Of a stretch of DNA of 64,000 bases, positions 12,201 to 24,870 are shown piece after piece. The stretch comes from Cerrena zonata (taxonomy: Eukaryota; Basidiomycota; Agaricomycetes; Polyporales; Cerrenaceae): NCBI GenBank assembly GCA_038087015.1, contig JASBNA010000029.1, positions 248,001-312,000 on the forward strand. Direction: 5' to 3'. Position 1 is the stretch's first letter, and every line of letters begins with the position of its first letter. Made by a program: the position numbers and the translations under genes. The notes under the pieces are model-generated. The model did not search any database, had not been told where the DNA came from, and saw only the letters and a list, made by a program, of their open reading frames with translations.

Positions 12201-13338
12201 ATGCGAAAGAAAGCTCCACATTGACATGATCACCACTCAATTCTTCCTCCTGATCCTTGTTCGGGCCTGAAGTGTCATTACTGACATCCTCTGATCTCTC
12301 GTTGAAGACGTTAGCTTCCTGACCGCGAGTCGCCTTCAGACGTTCGCGTGTTTCGGCATCAGGTAAAGACCGAATAGATGTGATTCGGGCTGCGGTCTTT
12401 CCTAGACCTAGGTCTGCAATACGAACCGAGTGCTAGAGGTCAATTGGAAGTTAGTTCGGGAGTATGGATACTTGAGACGATCTGACGTAATGTATGAGTC
12501 GAACTTACGATGAAAGAAGGCACCGAAGCTTGCATAATGTCTTCCAGCATATCAATCAGCGACGTAAACCTTCCAATTTTGTGAGTCCTAGGGTGAAAAA
12601 TTATGCGCATATACTCACAATTCTGGGTTCATGACGGGCCATACACCCCTTAGTACCGCATTAGCCCACTCGGCGCTCTCCTTGATTCGTTCCTCTTCGC
12701 TAACTTTACCATCCCCATCGACGTCTGAGCCGGCCTTCAGTCCACGCATTCGTTCTGAGTGCCAGACACGATCATCGAAGTCATTTCTAGCAAGGTTGCG
12801 AAGGCGAAATAGAAGGGTATAAGCGAGGAAGGAGGAGGGTATAGTGGCTAATGCAAAAGAGCCGTATGGATGATGAATAAAATGCGCAACAGTGAAGCAA
12901 ATAAGGTAGGCAAAGGCGATTAGTGGGATACTGCGGTCAGTTGCGAGTTTGACTCGAGACCTGTGTTCATCCCAATCTATAACCAAAAGGTTAGTGCCAC
13001 TTGATCGGGTAAGCCAGAATTAACGTACTTGGGGGAGGAAAGTCCATATCGAGGACGTTTTCGCCCGTAGACCGAGTGTCTGGTTCGTCCGAGGTGTCTG
13101 CATTCTTGATGTCTACCTCTTCGCCAGTAGTAGGGTCCACGACATGCACGACACGACCTTTCCTAAGATGTTTTGTTCGCTTCTTAGTCAGATTCTCTTC
13201 GCTCGGTCCTCGCTGGTCCTGAATCTGTTGCGCCTTTGCCTCGGTTGCTTTCTCGGGGTTCACAAGCGAGGTGAGTTTAGTAGCAATCCTAGGGACAGGG
13301 TTTTTCCCTGAGTAGGGCTCTTGTAGCGTATGAGCCAT
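9204..13338 (-). CDS. SMP/C2-domain membrane tether (tricalbin/Mug190-like)
   Basis: This predicted ER-anchored tether should hold the ER against another membrane and move lipid through its SMP domain. Order in the protein: a charged N-terminus from MAHTLQEPYSG; two adjacent hydrophobic segments (about 12930-12800) that would form an ER hairpin; a loop DVDGDGKVSEEE (12725-12690) matching an EF-hand calcium loop; the SMP region (from ESAEWANAVLRGVWPVMNPEL to about 11650, including PRITISVVPLNK); a C2 domain with acidic loops GMDLDGDSDPYITL and WDSDRTSVDDMLG; then further C2-like segments and a Ser/Glu-rich tail with a basic end. About ten short introns interrupt it. I start at 13338; an in-frame ATG 72 nt upstream (13410) is followed by a donor-like GTAGGT and could instead be in the 5' UTR. 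The family (extended synaptotagmins, tricalbins, fission-yeast Mug190) is well known. The gene is divergent from the GDP-L-fucose synthase gene. Confidence 0.85.
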
Positions 13339-13748
13339 CCTAATGCTATGTTCTGCCGAGCATTTAGATTCGTACAAAGTTCTTGCAACGGATATTAACC
13401 TACCTGTCAAACTAAGTATTTAGAAATGGGTAGACGTTGGAGTGGTACATCTGCAAGGGATGCAGCGAGAAACTCTGGTTTAAGTCTGATTTCAAGCGGA
13501 TACAGAGGGTATGTCATAGTGGACCTGCAGTGCTGTTGGTTGCATTCAATGGGTAGACTTGCCGTGATGGTCATGGTGATCCATTAACATTGGCAATTGG
13601 GGTATGACGAAATACAGAGACCCTAACCCTATCAGTAGTGAGATACCTGATAGACGCTCATTTTATCGGTGATCGGGATGCATATGAAAGCTACATGATT
13701 TCGAGTCGGATTTAGGTCGAGCAATACTCACCTTACACTCTATCCACC
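13339..13748. promoter_or_regulatory. Shared divergent promoter region (SMP/C2 gene and GDP-L-fucose synthase gene)
   Basis: About 410 bp separate two divergent start codons, so this stretch must carry both promoters. I see no strong TATA box or open frame of interest. Confidence 0.5.
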
Positions 13749-15216
<1,468 letters not shown>

Positions 15217-15504
15217 AGAGTTTAGCTGCTGCTGTCATGGACTTGTGTAGTCGATAGAGCTACGATCTTAAGCGATGATGATAGACTATGGGTAACGAAG
15301 AAAAGAACAATCTGAATTTTGGTACTCTCAGGGATATGAATTTGATTTAGAATGGTGAGAGCATTCGTGGTTACATGTGGGCGTTCACAGGACTGTTGAG
15401 CATGTCATGATAAAACCCTAATATATGGCAATGATATTCGTTCGCGACTCTCTAGTACCCCACATACTAATAAGCAAAGATCTATTCTACTGACACTCTT
15501 CCGG

Positions 15505-16394
15505 ATGAATACACCATCCATTTCTATTATCCCGGCTACACTTGAGGAAAAGAAACCTCATAACATCGTTGGAACGTTCGTAGAAAAGTAAGCCAGTTCC
15601 AGCCTAACATGTATACTGGCAATTCCTGATGCAGCTCACAATCCCTGTGAAATCCGTATAGCTTGACGTTTGACCAGTTCTTATTATATCATCAGCTATG
15701 GCGTGCCCTACGCAACGGGCAAGAAACACCATCTCACAGAGCACCATTACCAGTCGAGCTCATTCGTATCATCTCTCGAATGGCCCACTTAGTTGTCCTC
15801 GACCACGCGCTCACGAGGATAACTACTCCTACAAAAAGAACACTAGTCCGCTGCAGGGACGGTACTATCGCCACTAGATTGTGGTTTTGGACTGAACGAC
15901 TCAGCAACGCTCAAATGGATAGGATTGCTGGTGTTCAGCTCGCCACCAGATCATCCGATCAAGGTTGGGTGGACAGTGATCCTGAACTGGGCCCACAAGT
16001 GTGGTTTGATGTCGGAGCCATCCCTTCTCTACCCACACCCCCCAAACAGGATACGATCCATCTCGTCACTGTAAAGCACACGAAAGCTCTTGCGACATTG
16101 GAGGGACACGGTGAACGAAGTAAAGAAGATGTTGAGGATACCATTGAAGCGGTAATGGCATTGGATACACGCTGGCGTAGGAGTTATGGATGTCCATCGG
16201 AACAGGCAAAGACAGTCCAGCTTGAAAGACCTGTATTCACCTGCGACGACGGGATGTGGGCCCGTGCGGAGTCTGACACGAGTACGAGGGACATCGCTGT
16301 GAGGGCCTGCGCGATGTTTAGGGGATGGACTACCCACGCACGATGGGGAAAGCTTACGGTTTGGAAACATTTTGAACCGATTGTGAGGGTATGA
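15505..16394 (+). CDS. Hypothetical protein, probably lineage-restricted
   Basis: I do not recognise this 271-residue protein. Two exons (15505-15587 and 15662-16394) join through a GTAAGC donor and a TATAG acceptor. The N-terminus reads LYHQLWRALRNG followed by RAPLPVELIRIISRMAH, which resembles the P-x-E-[IL] pattern of an F-box-like or leucine-rich helix, but the match is too short to call. Later parts have a conserved-looking Trp-rich end, MFRGWTTHARWGKLTVWKHF. The gene is followed about 360 bp downstream by a degenerate copy in the same orientation that keeps the intron position and the same N- and C-terminal blocks, which supports the gene model. No membrane segment or signal peptide is evident. 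Confidence 0.75.
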
Positions 16395-16756
16395 ATTTTT
16401 GAATGGTTGTGATATAGAGATCCAAAATGATTCTGGAATATTGAAATTATTCAAACAATTACTGGATAGTACATGTGCTGGAGTGAGATGTCGAGTCAAT
16501 CAATCCGAGAAGATTAGATTATGGAAGGTTCTCTTAGGTTCTCACATCGTAGTGTTCAGAAGTGTCTCTCGCTTCAAGTTCAACGTTTATAGTGAGCTTG
16601 AGCTCCTAACTTGAAGGCGCGTATACTTATAGATGTAACGTTATGGTATAAGTAACACTAATAAGGTCTTTAGCAGGTGTACGGGATTGTATCAACAATC
16701 TGCACTTACGTCATTGATCCACCTGAAACTGAACTCTCACAGGGCGAGCAGTCCAT

Positions 16757-17609
16757 ATGCTACCACGGCCGAGCAAGGTGCAAGCTCATGAAGGTGTTGG
16801 GACGTTTGTTACAAGGTAAGCTGACGAGTACCTCAGACTAGACTATTATTAGTAGCATCTTAACTTTGTGAATTGACAGCTTGTCTCATGGTCAGTTCAT
16901 GTTGTATCATGAGCTTTGGCGTACCCTTTTCAGGGGACCAGAAGCACCGTCTCGTAGAGCACCGCTACCTATTGAGCTCATTCGTATCATTTCTCGATGG
17001 CTCAGCTTGCCGTTCCCGATATAACACTCACTAGGGAGGAATCCACAGGCGTCATTATCCGTTGCACCGATCATTCTTTCGGACGAGAGTTTGGTTTTGG
17101 ACAAGAACTCTGAACAAGACTGCGCTGAATAATATCGCAGGCCGTCCAGCTCACTACCATATCTAACCGTCAAGGGTGAGCAGAGATACAGGCTGATCTT
17201 GGTCCGCGCACATGGTTTGACGTTGGCATAATACCTCTGCCACTTGGAATTCCGAATTCCTGCCCAAAGACTCCTTCCGTTAACGTGCATCAAGAGCAAG
17301 AAGCCTCTTCGCACGTTGCAGGGATGTCACGAGGAGAGTGAACAAGAGGTCAAGGATACCATTGAAGCTGCTATGGCGATGGATCCTCGTTGGCGTAGGA
17401 GTCATAGCTGTCTGGTAGCTCAGACACCGCTGATTCAGGTTGAAGGGCCTATCATCACGAGCGAAGATGATATGTGGAGACATGCTAAAGACGGCGATTT
17501 AAACACCATCGCTGTGAGGGCTGATGCGATTTTCAGGGGATGGTTGAACCAGGCATACTGGGGAAAGCTGATGGTTTGGAAGCACTTTGAACCAGTTGTA
17601 AAGATTTGA
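16757..17609 (+). pseudogene. Broken tandem copy of the 15505-16394 gene
   Basis: An ATG at 16757 opens a first exon with EGVGTFVTR, a GTAAGC donor at 16816 and a second exon from 16880 with FMLYHELWRTL and RAPLPIELIRIISRW, matching the upstream gene exon for exon. The frame then breaks near 17000 and runs into a stop at about 17022; further stops follow. Similarity resumes in another frame from about 17300 (EESEQEVKDTIEAAMAMDPRW) through to the end, AYWGKLMVWKHFEPVVKI. The two ends are well conserved and the middle is disrupted, so this is best read as a recently decayed tandem duplicate. Confidence 0.85.
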
Positions 17610-18071
17610 AATTGTATACGGACTATAGAACAGGGGAAACTGGGGAAAGGAAATATAGTAGTTCAAGTGCGAGATGCAGAAATGAAGTGGCGGCGGCGAC
17701 GCAGATCGATACCGATCGATCGAGCCTATATTGCTATTCTGTTTTAGTGACTATCCATCCTGCTAGCTACCCACCACGAGCGAGACTCGGCCGTCTTGAA
17801 TATTCGGCTCTTATACCTTAATCTTGTCTGTAAAATACGAAAATCACCAGTTGACTGTTGGTAACTGGGTCATGAGAAGAACTGCCAATCCCTTGGATCG
17901 TTAGCACCTATCTGGTGTTTCAGCGTTCACTTTTAGTCTGATCATGGCGTAAACGATTGCCGAACTCCGATGGTTTGCTTCAATGAATAAACATGAGTTT
18001 GCTGTCTTCTCTGGAGTTAACAACATTCCTTATCCTCTTTTCGACCTGAACAGGTATCACAACTCCCAGAA
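17610..18071. other. Intergenic region
   Basis: This region separates the pseudogene from the hydrolase gene and must contain the hydrolase promoter. I see no gene-like open frame or repeat in it. Confidence 0.5.
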
Positions 18072-19469
18072 ATGTCAATGGATTACTACGCTGAACTTGA
18101 CAGTAGTTTTCGTAATGTAAAGCGCCACGTCCTTTCTTACGAACGTGACGGTATTCGACTGCAATTCTATGCAACTAATGTTCTATTGCATACAAATTCT
18201 CGGGCCTCCAATGATTTGACACTCATTGTTTGTCATGGGTTAGCTATGAGTATGCGTTATCGTTCCCTCATTGTCAACATACTAAAAGCTCTACTTGTAG
18301 ACCCCGCAATGTACTTTCCGACAATAAAACACTTAATCGAATTGTTATCACAATCAGGGAGCGGATTACGTTTACGCTCTATTTGGCTCATGGAACATGC
18401 TAACCACGGTGACTCGTTACTGCTCAATGAATCGATAATAGTCAAACATTTCCCCGAGAGATGTACGTACCTCGAGTTATCGTTTACGGATCACTGGGGA
18501 GCTAACCGTTATTCACTATGTTGTAGTCCCCTTACATTACTATGGTGTTTCTATCGTCACTTTGCTTGACTCGGGCCTAGTTGACCTCACTGATCCAAAT
18601 CTAGTACCCATTGGGCATTGTGGTGGTGCTGGCGGTGTGTACGTGCCAAGACTTCTTACGCAAACGTAATTTGATATTCATCCGCATGTCGTTGTCAGAA
18701 TCTTTGCGGCAAAAATATTGCATGAAAGAGGTACACCCTTCCGTAGGATCATCCTACTAGAACCAACCCTCTTCGACCTCGACATTGAGGAAGAATTCAT
18801 AGTCCTGGAGAAACGTGTCAGGGTGGCTAACCAGAAACGTCCTCGGGTATGGTCCACCGTCGATGATGCCATGGAGTATTATAGCGAGCGTCTTCCCTGG
18901 AAACTTTGGCATCCTGAAGTGCTTCAGTTGATGAGTGTAGGTTCTCTGCTCCTTAGTGACGTTAAAAATCATCGAAGATATCCTTGTTATAGAAATCGAT
19001 CTTTCGTCCTGCACCGGGCGGCGGAGTGACCCTGAAGACAACATACGAACAAGAAAGCGCATGTTTTGAATGTAAAGAGCCACTTGAGACTGGTCAGGTA
19101 CTTCTGCAACTTGTACATGATACTCCTGTGCACATGGCACTGGGACAACGACCGGACATGTGGTACGTATTTCGTGTCGTAACTCTGGATCAAATATACT
19201 GACTTATGAAATCTTCAGGACTGAAGCCATGTACACCAGTCAGAGACAAATCGTCGCCAAGTTGAAACCGTCACTTGCTTCACTATCTACAATACCTGAC
19301 GCTGGTCATTACGTATGGAGCCAACTATACATTTCCAAAGCTTCAACTGACACGCACTCCTTACTTGCAGGTCGTTCAAGACAATCCAAAAGGAAGTGCT
19401 CAACTTATCTGTACGATACTACAAGCCGAATTTAGGCATCTCACATCTGCTTCCAGAGCAAAACTTTAA
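18072..19469 (+). CDS. Alpha/beta-hydrolase, LPX1-like, with peroxisomal targeting signal
   Basis: This is an alpha/beta-hydrolase-fold enzyme of the fungal type that includes the peroxisomal lipase Lpx1; the substrate cannot be read from sequence. Seven exons (18072-18249, 18301-18462, 18527-18638, 18699-18936, 18993-19162, 19219-19312, 19371-19469) give 350 residues. Visible landmarks are the oxyanion-side LIVCHG, EHANHGDS, the nucleophile elbow VPIGHCGGAGG, GTPFRRIILLEPTLFD, and DAGHYVVQDNP containing the likely catalytic His. Where most relatives have Ser in the elbow (GxSxG), this copy has Cys (GHCGG). The protein ends SRAKL, and AKL fits the type-1 peroxisomal signal [SAC][KRH][LM]. The stop codon is only 58 bp from the stop of the convergent helicase gene. 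The first intron was placed at 18250-18300 because it preserves the frame and uses a GTATGC donor. Confidence 0.75.
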
Positions 19470-19527
19470 CGATTCATGTTGTATCAGAAATAATAACAGT
19501 GTTTGTAACACATTTGGACAATTTAAT

Positions 19528-22500
19528 CTAACCCTGCGTACCGAACGTCAGCGTTGTTCTCTAGCCAAGACATCCATTTCTTCAAAAATGGACTGCCATG
19601 CTGAACAGTCGAGGAGTCTCCAATTACACACTTTGTGGAATGAGTATCAACAAGATACAGAATACGAAATGATACTTACCAAATGTCGTTTCGCCCTAGT
19701 CATCGCCACTATAAGAAGGTATCAGGCGTCTGTTGATCCAGAGCAAGAAATACAATACTCGCCATTCAGTCGCCGTTTATCCTTCAAGAACCCGACTTCA
19801 CGCTGTAGAAAGTGTTACCAACAGGTCTAATGAGGGATAAAATAAAGTACTTACGTTCTCATTTGACCGCACGAGGGAAATGATTACAGCATCTTTTTCT
19901 CGACCTTGCATCCCATCTACAGTACCGATCTCGAGATCGGTACCGTAAGTAGGTCGCAGAAGAGATGTTAGTAAAGATACTTGAGCTTGGTACCTATTTG
20001 AGGATCACGAACTGAGAAAGGATTTGAGTACTCAGAACAATGCTACTTACGGAGTAATAATTGCTATCTGTGAGGGCAACACCCCTGTCGATATCTTCCC
20101 TTTTGTTAGAATCAGCATCAGGGACGATCTGAAAGTATCCCTTACCAATCGTTCAGTCCACATTTTCACAACCATCACTTCATTTTCATTGCATCGACTT
20201 CCCTCGTCTCCATCACCTTCACCCTCCAAACGTTCAAAGTATTCACAGCCAGCGGTATCGAAGAAAACCACGGGCGTTCCCAACACCTCTGTTTCTTCTT
20301 CGGGTGAATCCGCATTAGTATTTGGTAGATCTCGAAGCAAGTGCGAAGCGACGGAAGCGTGCGATGTCAGCTTGGAATGGTACATCGTTTTGGAGGGAAA
20401 TGTTGCAATGTGTTCATGCATACTGTCATCGTCTTCAGTTAGTGATATACCATTTTTTTATTGTATGGAAAAGAACACTAACCGATATTGTACAGTTAAC
20501 ATCCGCTTAATACTTGCACCGTACATCTTCTCTAATCGGTCGAACATGGTTGTTTCTAACGTTCGAGGAGGTCGAAGGACGCCATGCTGTCGTTCACGTT
20601 TCTTGGACTTTTCTTTAGTAGGTTTTGGTTTGTCTTCCTTAACGGTGTCAGGTGCGGGATGATCGGATTCTAGCTCAGCATCTCCTGATTCATCATCGTC
20701 AGAGGATTCTGATTCGTCGGCTTCGGGTGCGTTGGATTTCTTCACTTCCTCTTCCCTTTTCTGCTTAAGATCAGGAGTGGCTTTCGGAGTGGCTTTCGTT
20801 GATTTAGTATCAGTGTTCTTGCCGTTTGACCCCTTCGTTTTATCCTTCTTCGGTTTGTCAATAGAAATAATGGTAGGGGGCAATTGCATAGGATCTCCAG
20901 CTAGTATAAGTTTCTTCGCTTTCAAAACAGGTATCCAACAAACCTATGGTCAAGAGATCAGTGTTTTATTTCGGAGGAAAAAGGAATATTATAAACTGTA
21001 CCGCTTCGAGGGCTTGAGTCGCTTCATCGATGATCGCCACATCGAAGACGTGGTTTCGGATTTGCCAGCCACCCGCAGAGTGACAGGTGGCGAGGACGAC
21101 CTGTCGGTCTGCATTAGTGTCATCAATTATATGATGACAGAAATAAGTCATACCTGCGAGCCATTCATAACAGTCTCCACTACTTTACCCTCTCGTTGAC
21201 GGTACTCTTTCCTCAACGCGCGCACGTCGTCCCACATCTTCTTGCGTTCCAGACCTCGAGGCGCTTTTGCCTTTGCACCTTTCCCCTTTCCTGACAGGGT
21301 ACTCAACGTGGCTTCCAGCTCATTCTTCACATCTTTAGCCAACGCCGCCTATCATAGGATAAATAGCTGAATAAAAGAGACGGAAATGGTCATCAAACAG
21401 ACCTCTTCGCTTCTGTTTGCTTTCGCTTCCAGAGTAGAGTCGATCACTCCGTTCGTTAGCCATAACCCTTGCTGGATGACCCAATCTGGTTAATTTCATC
21501 CCATTGCTTTTGTCCGAATTGGACAATGCGAGGAGACGTTCCAAGATATTATCGACCGATAAATTGGAGGCACCACAAATGAGTATCCTCAAGGGCTTAG
21601 GGTTAGCGGGGGTCACAGTTGTAAGTTGTCTAATGATTTCAATCAAAGTATGTGTCTTCCCGGTACCTAAAACTCATGAGCGCGGTCTTTAATGACATAT
21701 AGAGGAATAGTTACCGGGAGGTCCGTGTATACAGGCTACCTCTGGAGATTCTAAAGCGAAACGTACGGCTCCTTGTTGACTCGGATTGAGAGACCGGTCG
21801 AAAAACACCAAGTCCTGAATAGGCATCCTCTCTGAGGGCGGAGAAAGACCCAAAAGTACGCGAAGTAGCGATGAGGCAGGCGGGGAGACTATTTGGGATG
21901 AAAATCTTTTAGAGAGGTCTTTAGATTTGACCAAACATACTGATGAGTCCGGTAAGACTATTTTCTCTAGTTGAGCCAATGTTTTCTCCATGCTATCATA
22001 TGTGTGACATTAGAACACAGAATAGTGTAATGGAAACAGACAAACCGATCATAGGTAACGCTGTTAGCCAACTTGAGTACTCGGCATCGTTCAGGAAGAT
22101 CGAGCTCTTCGGCAGAATCTGAGGTATCTATTGCAATAACGATCCGGGAGTCCGATACCTTTATTGACGCGATTAGCGAGAGTTTTATAGGAGAACACAT
22201 AGACAATTAGATATACTTTGTACACGACACCCTCTGGGGCTTTTGATCGTTTTGCGTCATCTTTCTTCGGCTTCGAAGGTTTCTTCGTTGAAGCATTGGA
22301 AGACACATTCTCCTCCACCCGAGCCAAGTCCCCTGTTCTGCAAGAAAAGTAGCAGTAAATCCCTGTTACATCAGTATGTATGTTAATCCAAAAATCACCT
22401 GAAGGTGTGTGGCGGGAATGAGACAGAGCTATGATATGTCGTCGATCGCTCTAATTCGACCAGCCTGCACTTCTAGGACGCTTTAGAAGATAATACAGTA

Positions 22501-22716
22501 CAATATAAGTAGTTCGCACGTCTTTCCTCCGAGACCGATCGTGACGTTGGATATCGAGAGGCCTCCAAGTGCTAATCCTTTCTGTTCTAACAGTTTGGGG
22601 CCACAGTTCGAGAGTAGTAACGAGGTTCGTGCAATTTCCGCCTCGCGTTCTTTAGCGAGTAGTGACCTGTGGCGTTCTATGAAGCCCCTCAGGTGCGATT
22701 CATTAGTCTGTGTCAT
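19528..22716 (-). CDS. SF1B DNA/RNA helicase, IGHMBP2/Hcs1 family
   Basis: This is a superfamily-1 helicase of the IGHMBP2/SMUBP2 type, whose yeast member Hcs1 is the DNA polymerase alpha-associated helicase A. The start MTQTNESHLRGFIERHRSLL matches the family's N-terminal stalk. Landmarks in order: GDLARVEEN and a Lys-rich insert (about 22300); LNPSQQGAVRFAL (Q motif); Walker A GPPGTGKT, assembled across the intron at about 21715; ASNLSVDNILERLL (Ia); IIDEATQALEA (II); LILAGDPMQLPPT (III); LTVQYR; then the C-terminal motifs LPSQIAIITPYQAQ, IGTVDGMQGREKDAVIISLVRS and VAMTRAKRHL. The last exon ends WMSWLENNADVRYAG. An unusual Lys/Glu/Asp-rich stretch of roughly 90 residues follows motif III (about 20860-20590). 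About a dozen introns are needed. It is convergent with the hydrolase gene, 58 bp apart. Confidence 0.92.
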
Positions 22717-24127
22717 GATGACTAGTGGTTTTAACCCGGAGTTACAACAGTTACATGAGCGTTCACAGTCAAGCTTCAGCCTCAGGCTGATTCACTGCGA
22801 AGAAAGGGTGACGATATAGCTGTAATCTAATCTAATCGCAGAAACAAATAGTTACAAACGAATTGGAAGCGGGATTCCTTAGCGCTTCGGAGTAATGCAC
22901 TTTAAGCCTTTGACTCTGTCACATAGTATATATACTCAATGAATGAACGCAATATTTCCTCCGGTTTACTCGTATATGTGATCTAAAATTTAGGGCTATC
23001 ACTAATCGCATCTTTCTAGGATATTCTGAGCCCATATGTTCTCCGAAAGCGAAAGGACAATTGCCGCTCTAAGCAGGAAACCCTACCCTTCGCTACAAAC
23101 AAACAGACACTCGTCCGCCCTTTGCATCTATTCTTCTCCACTCGAACGATAATGGTGTTATGAAAGCAAATAAGCCAAGCCAAAGAGAACCAAGATACTC
23201 TTCGCCAATAGTCAACCCGCAAACTTGAAAGCAGAAGCTTCTGCCCGTAATACCCCAAAGATCAAGCACATCATTGTCGGCCCTTCTCTTGCGAAGCAGA
23301 AATCGAACAAGCAGGATCAAAGCAAAACTAGTACTTGCCCCGTCCAGCAAAACAAGGAGCTCGCTCCGCAACAATCAACTACGTCGCTCTATCTAAGTCG
23401 AATACCATCAATAAGCTCAACTCAAAAACTATACCAACCAGCTATGAACGTACGTTCAGCTCATTCGCTCCCGGATCTGTCGAAACCTTTCACCCTCGTC
23501 CTAGTATCCTTGTTGTCGATCATTCGCCCTCTACCGTCGTCTTTCGAGCTGATTCCTTCCCTCTAATTATGTTACGTATCTTGTACTACACCTGCCTTGC
23601 CGTCCTGTGGTCCTATGCTTTGTCATTATTTTCACTTGCTCCTTACTTGGTGACTGTACTTGCAAGATACCGCTTCCTTACCTTACGGATGTGGACAGCT
23701 CATGAATGTATCTCGTGTATTCAATGTTTCTTAATGATGCATTCATATGTTGACTGTATGACGCGACTGATCCCAGGTTCGCGATTGTGATCCAAAATAA
23801 TGCCCCTAGGGTAACGCAACTTTGTACAAAGGATGTATCCAAAGTGACTGGAAGATGTAACGTTTACTAATCCGTATCGATCACATTTTGCCACCTGAGC
23901 TACGGCAATGATGTCATTGATCCTCGCAGTCTGTAGGTGGTCCCCCTCGTTCTACGATGAATCTATGCTGACCAAACTCTATCAGATTACCTAGATGATT
24001 GGAATATGGAATGTTTAAACACTGAGGTGGGCGTTTCAAGATGACTTACCTATATAAGTTGTCAAGTCCGATTATGGTCGAATGTTATGACGATGAACTC
24101 CTGGCACTCACTCAGAGTAAATCCCGA
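22717..24127. other. Intergenic region, no confident gene
   Basis: This 1.4 kb lies upstream of the helicase gene and reaches the edge of the inverted repeat. Two overlapping open frames at 23225-23790 on the plus strand have a Ser/Thr/Gln-rich composition, no recognisable domain and no clear splice links. They may be chance frames or a fast-evolving small gene. I see no repeat. Confidence 0.4.
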
Positions 24128-24338
24128 CCTTATCAGATAAGTCCCTATCATGAAAACACAACGATGTCGGAAACACGGAGGACTAGCCAATGGCGCAACT
24201 CCGAGGCTGGCAGTCAGCCACAGTCAGCCTCCAACACGTCTTAACCCGAGGCCCGCCCTCCTCTCTTCCTCACCTAACTTGATCCCATACCACAACCTGC
24301 CTAACATCCAACCTCCATTTAAACCACCCCAGATCACA

Positions 24339-24695
24339 ATGTTCGGATTCACTCTCAAAGCTGGGCGCAAGGGTGCCTCGAGCTCGAAGAAGGCCGGTCC
24401 TATCGTCTTCGACATCGCTCCTCACCACGGCGACCCCACTGCATCCAGCGACATCTTGGTCAAGACCGCCAGGGTGCGTTACCAACAGCGGAAGGCTTGC
24501 TTCGTGCCTTTCACTGCCCGCGAACGCGACATGATCCTGGCGCAATCCAAATACAATGCTTTCGAGACGTACGAGAAGGTCGGCCGCAGGCACGGCAAGA
24601 TCCCTCTAGCGTCTTTAGAGTTGGCGGAACGGTTTGAAATGGAGGAGAGTAGGGAGCATATGAGGGCAGCGCTTCGTGACGAGATCAGGAACTAG
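24339..24695 (+). CDS. Hypothetical 118-residue protein in the left repeat arm (intact copy)
   Basis: I do not recognise this protein. It begins MFGFTLKAGRKGASSSKK, is basic at the N-terminus and charged and helical towards the end (ASLELAERFEMEESREHMR), and stops at RDEIRN. There is no signal peptide or membrane segment. An upstream in-frame ATG at 24150 would add 63 residues, but that extension is Pro/Asn-rich and its counterpart in the right arm is interrupted, so I prefer 24339. The reading frame is one nucleotide longer than in the right arm, where it is broken. High GC at third positions compared with the flanks suggests real or recent coding use. Confidence 0.6.
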   Translation: MFGFTLKAGRKGASSSKKAGPIVFDIAPHHGDPTASSDILVKTARVRYQQRKACFVPFTARERDMILAQSKYNAFETYEKVGRRHGKIPLASLELAERFEMEESREHMRAALRDEIRN

Positions 24696-24699
24696 ACAG

Positions 24700-24870
24700 G
24701 ACTTCAAGACGGGACCTCAAGACGGGACCTCAAGATGGGATAGGGACTCAAGACTAGGACGACAGCCTCAATACCAGGACAACCTCGAGACCGCTCGATG
24801 AGGATCAAGACATGGGACTCAAGACGGGAATCAAGCTCAAGATGGGACACAGGACGACACAGGACGACGA
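24700..24870 (+). repeat. Minisatellite of CAAGACGGGACCT-like units (left arm)
   Basis: Imperfect repeats of about 10-13 bp (GACGGGACCTCAA, then GGGACTCAAGAC and ACAGGACGAC variants) begin directly after the stop of the 118-residue ORF. The same array lies at about 46320-46497 in the right arm. Confidence 0.75.

Noticed and set aside
23225..23790. Small gene formed by two overlapping plus-strand frames
   Set aside because: No domain, no consistent start and no convincing splice sites link the frames; kept only as a note on the intergenic region.
24700..24870. Short direct repeats resembling a CRISPR-like or centromeric array
   Set aside because: Units are short, variable and adjacent without unique spacers. 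They form an ordinary minisatellite within the repeat arm.
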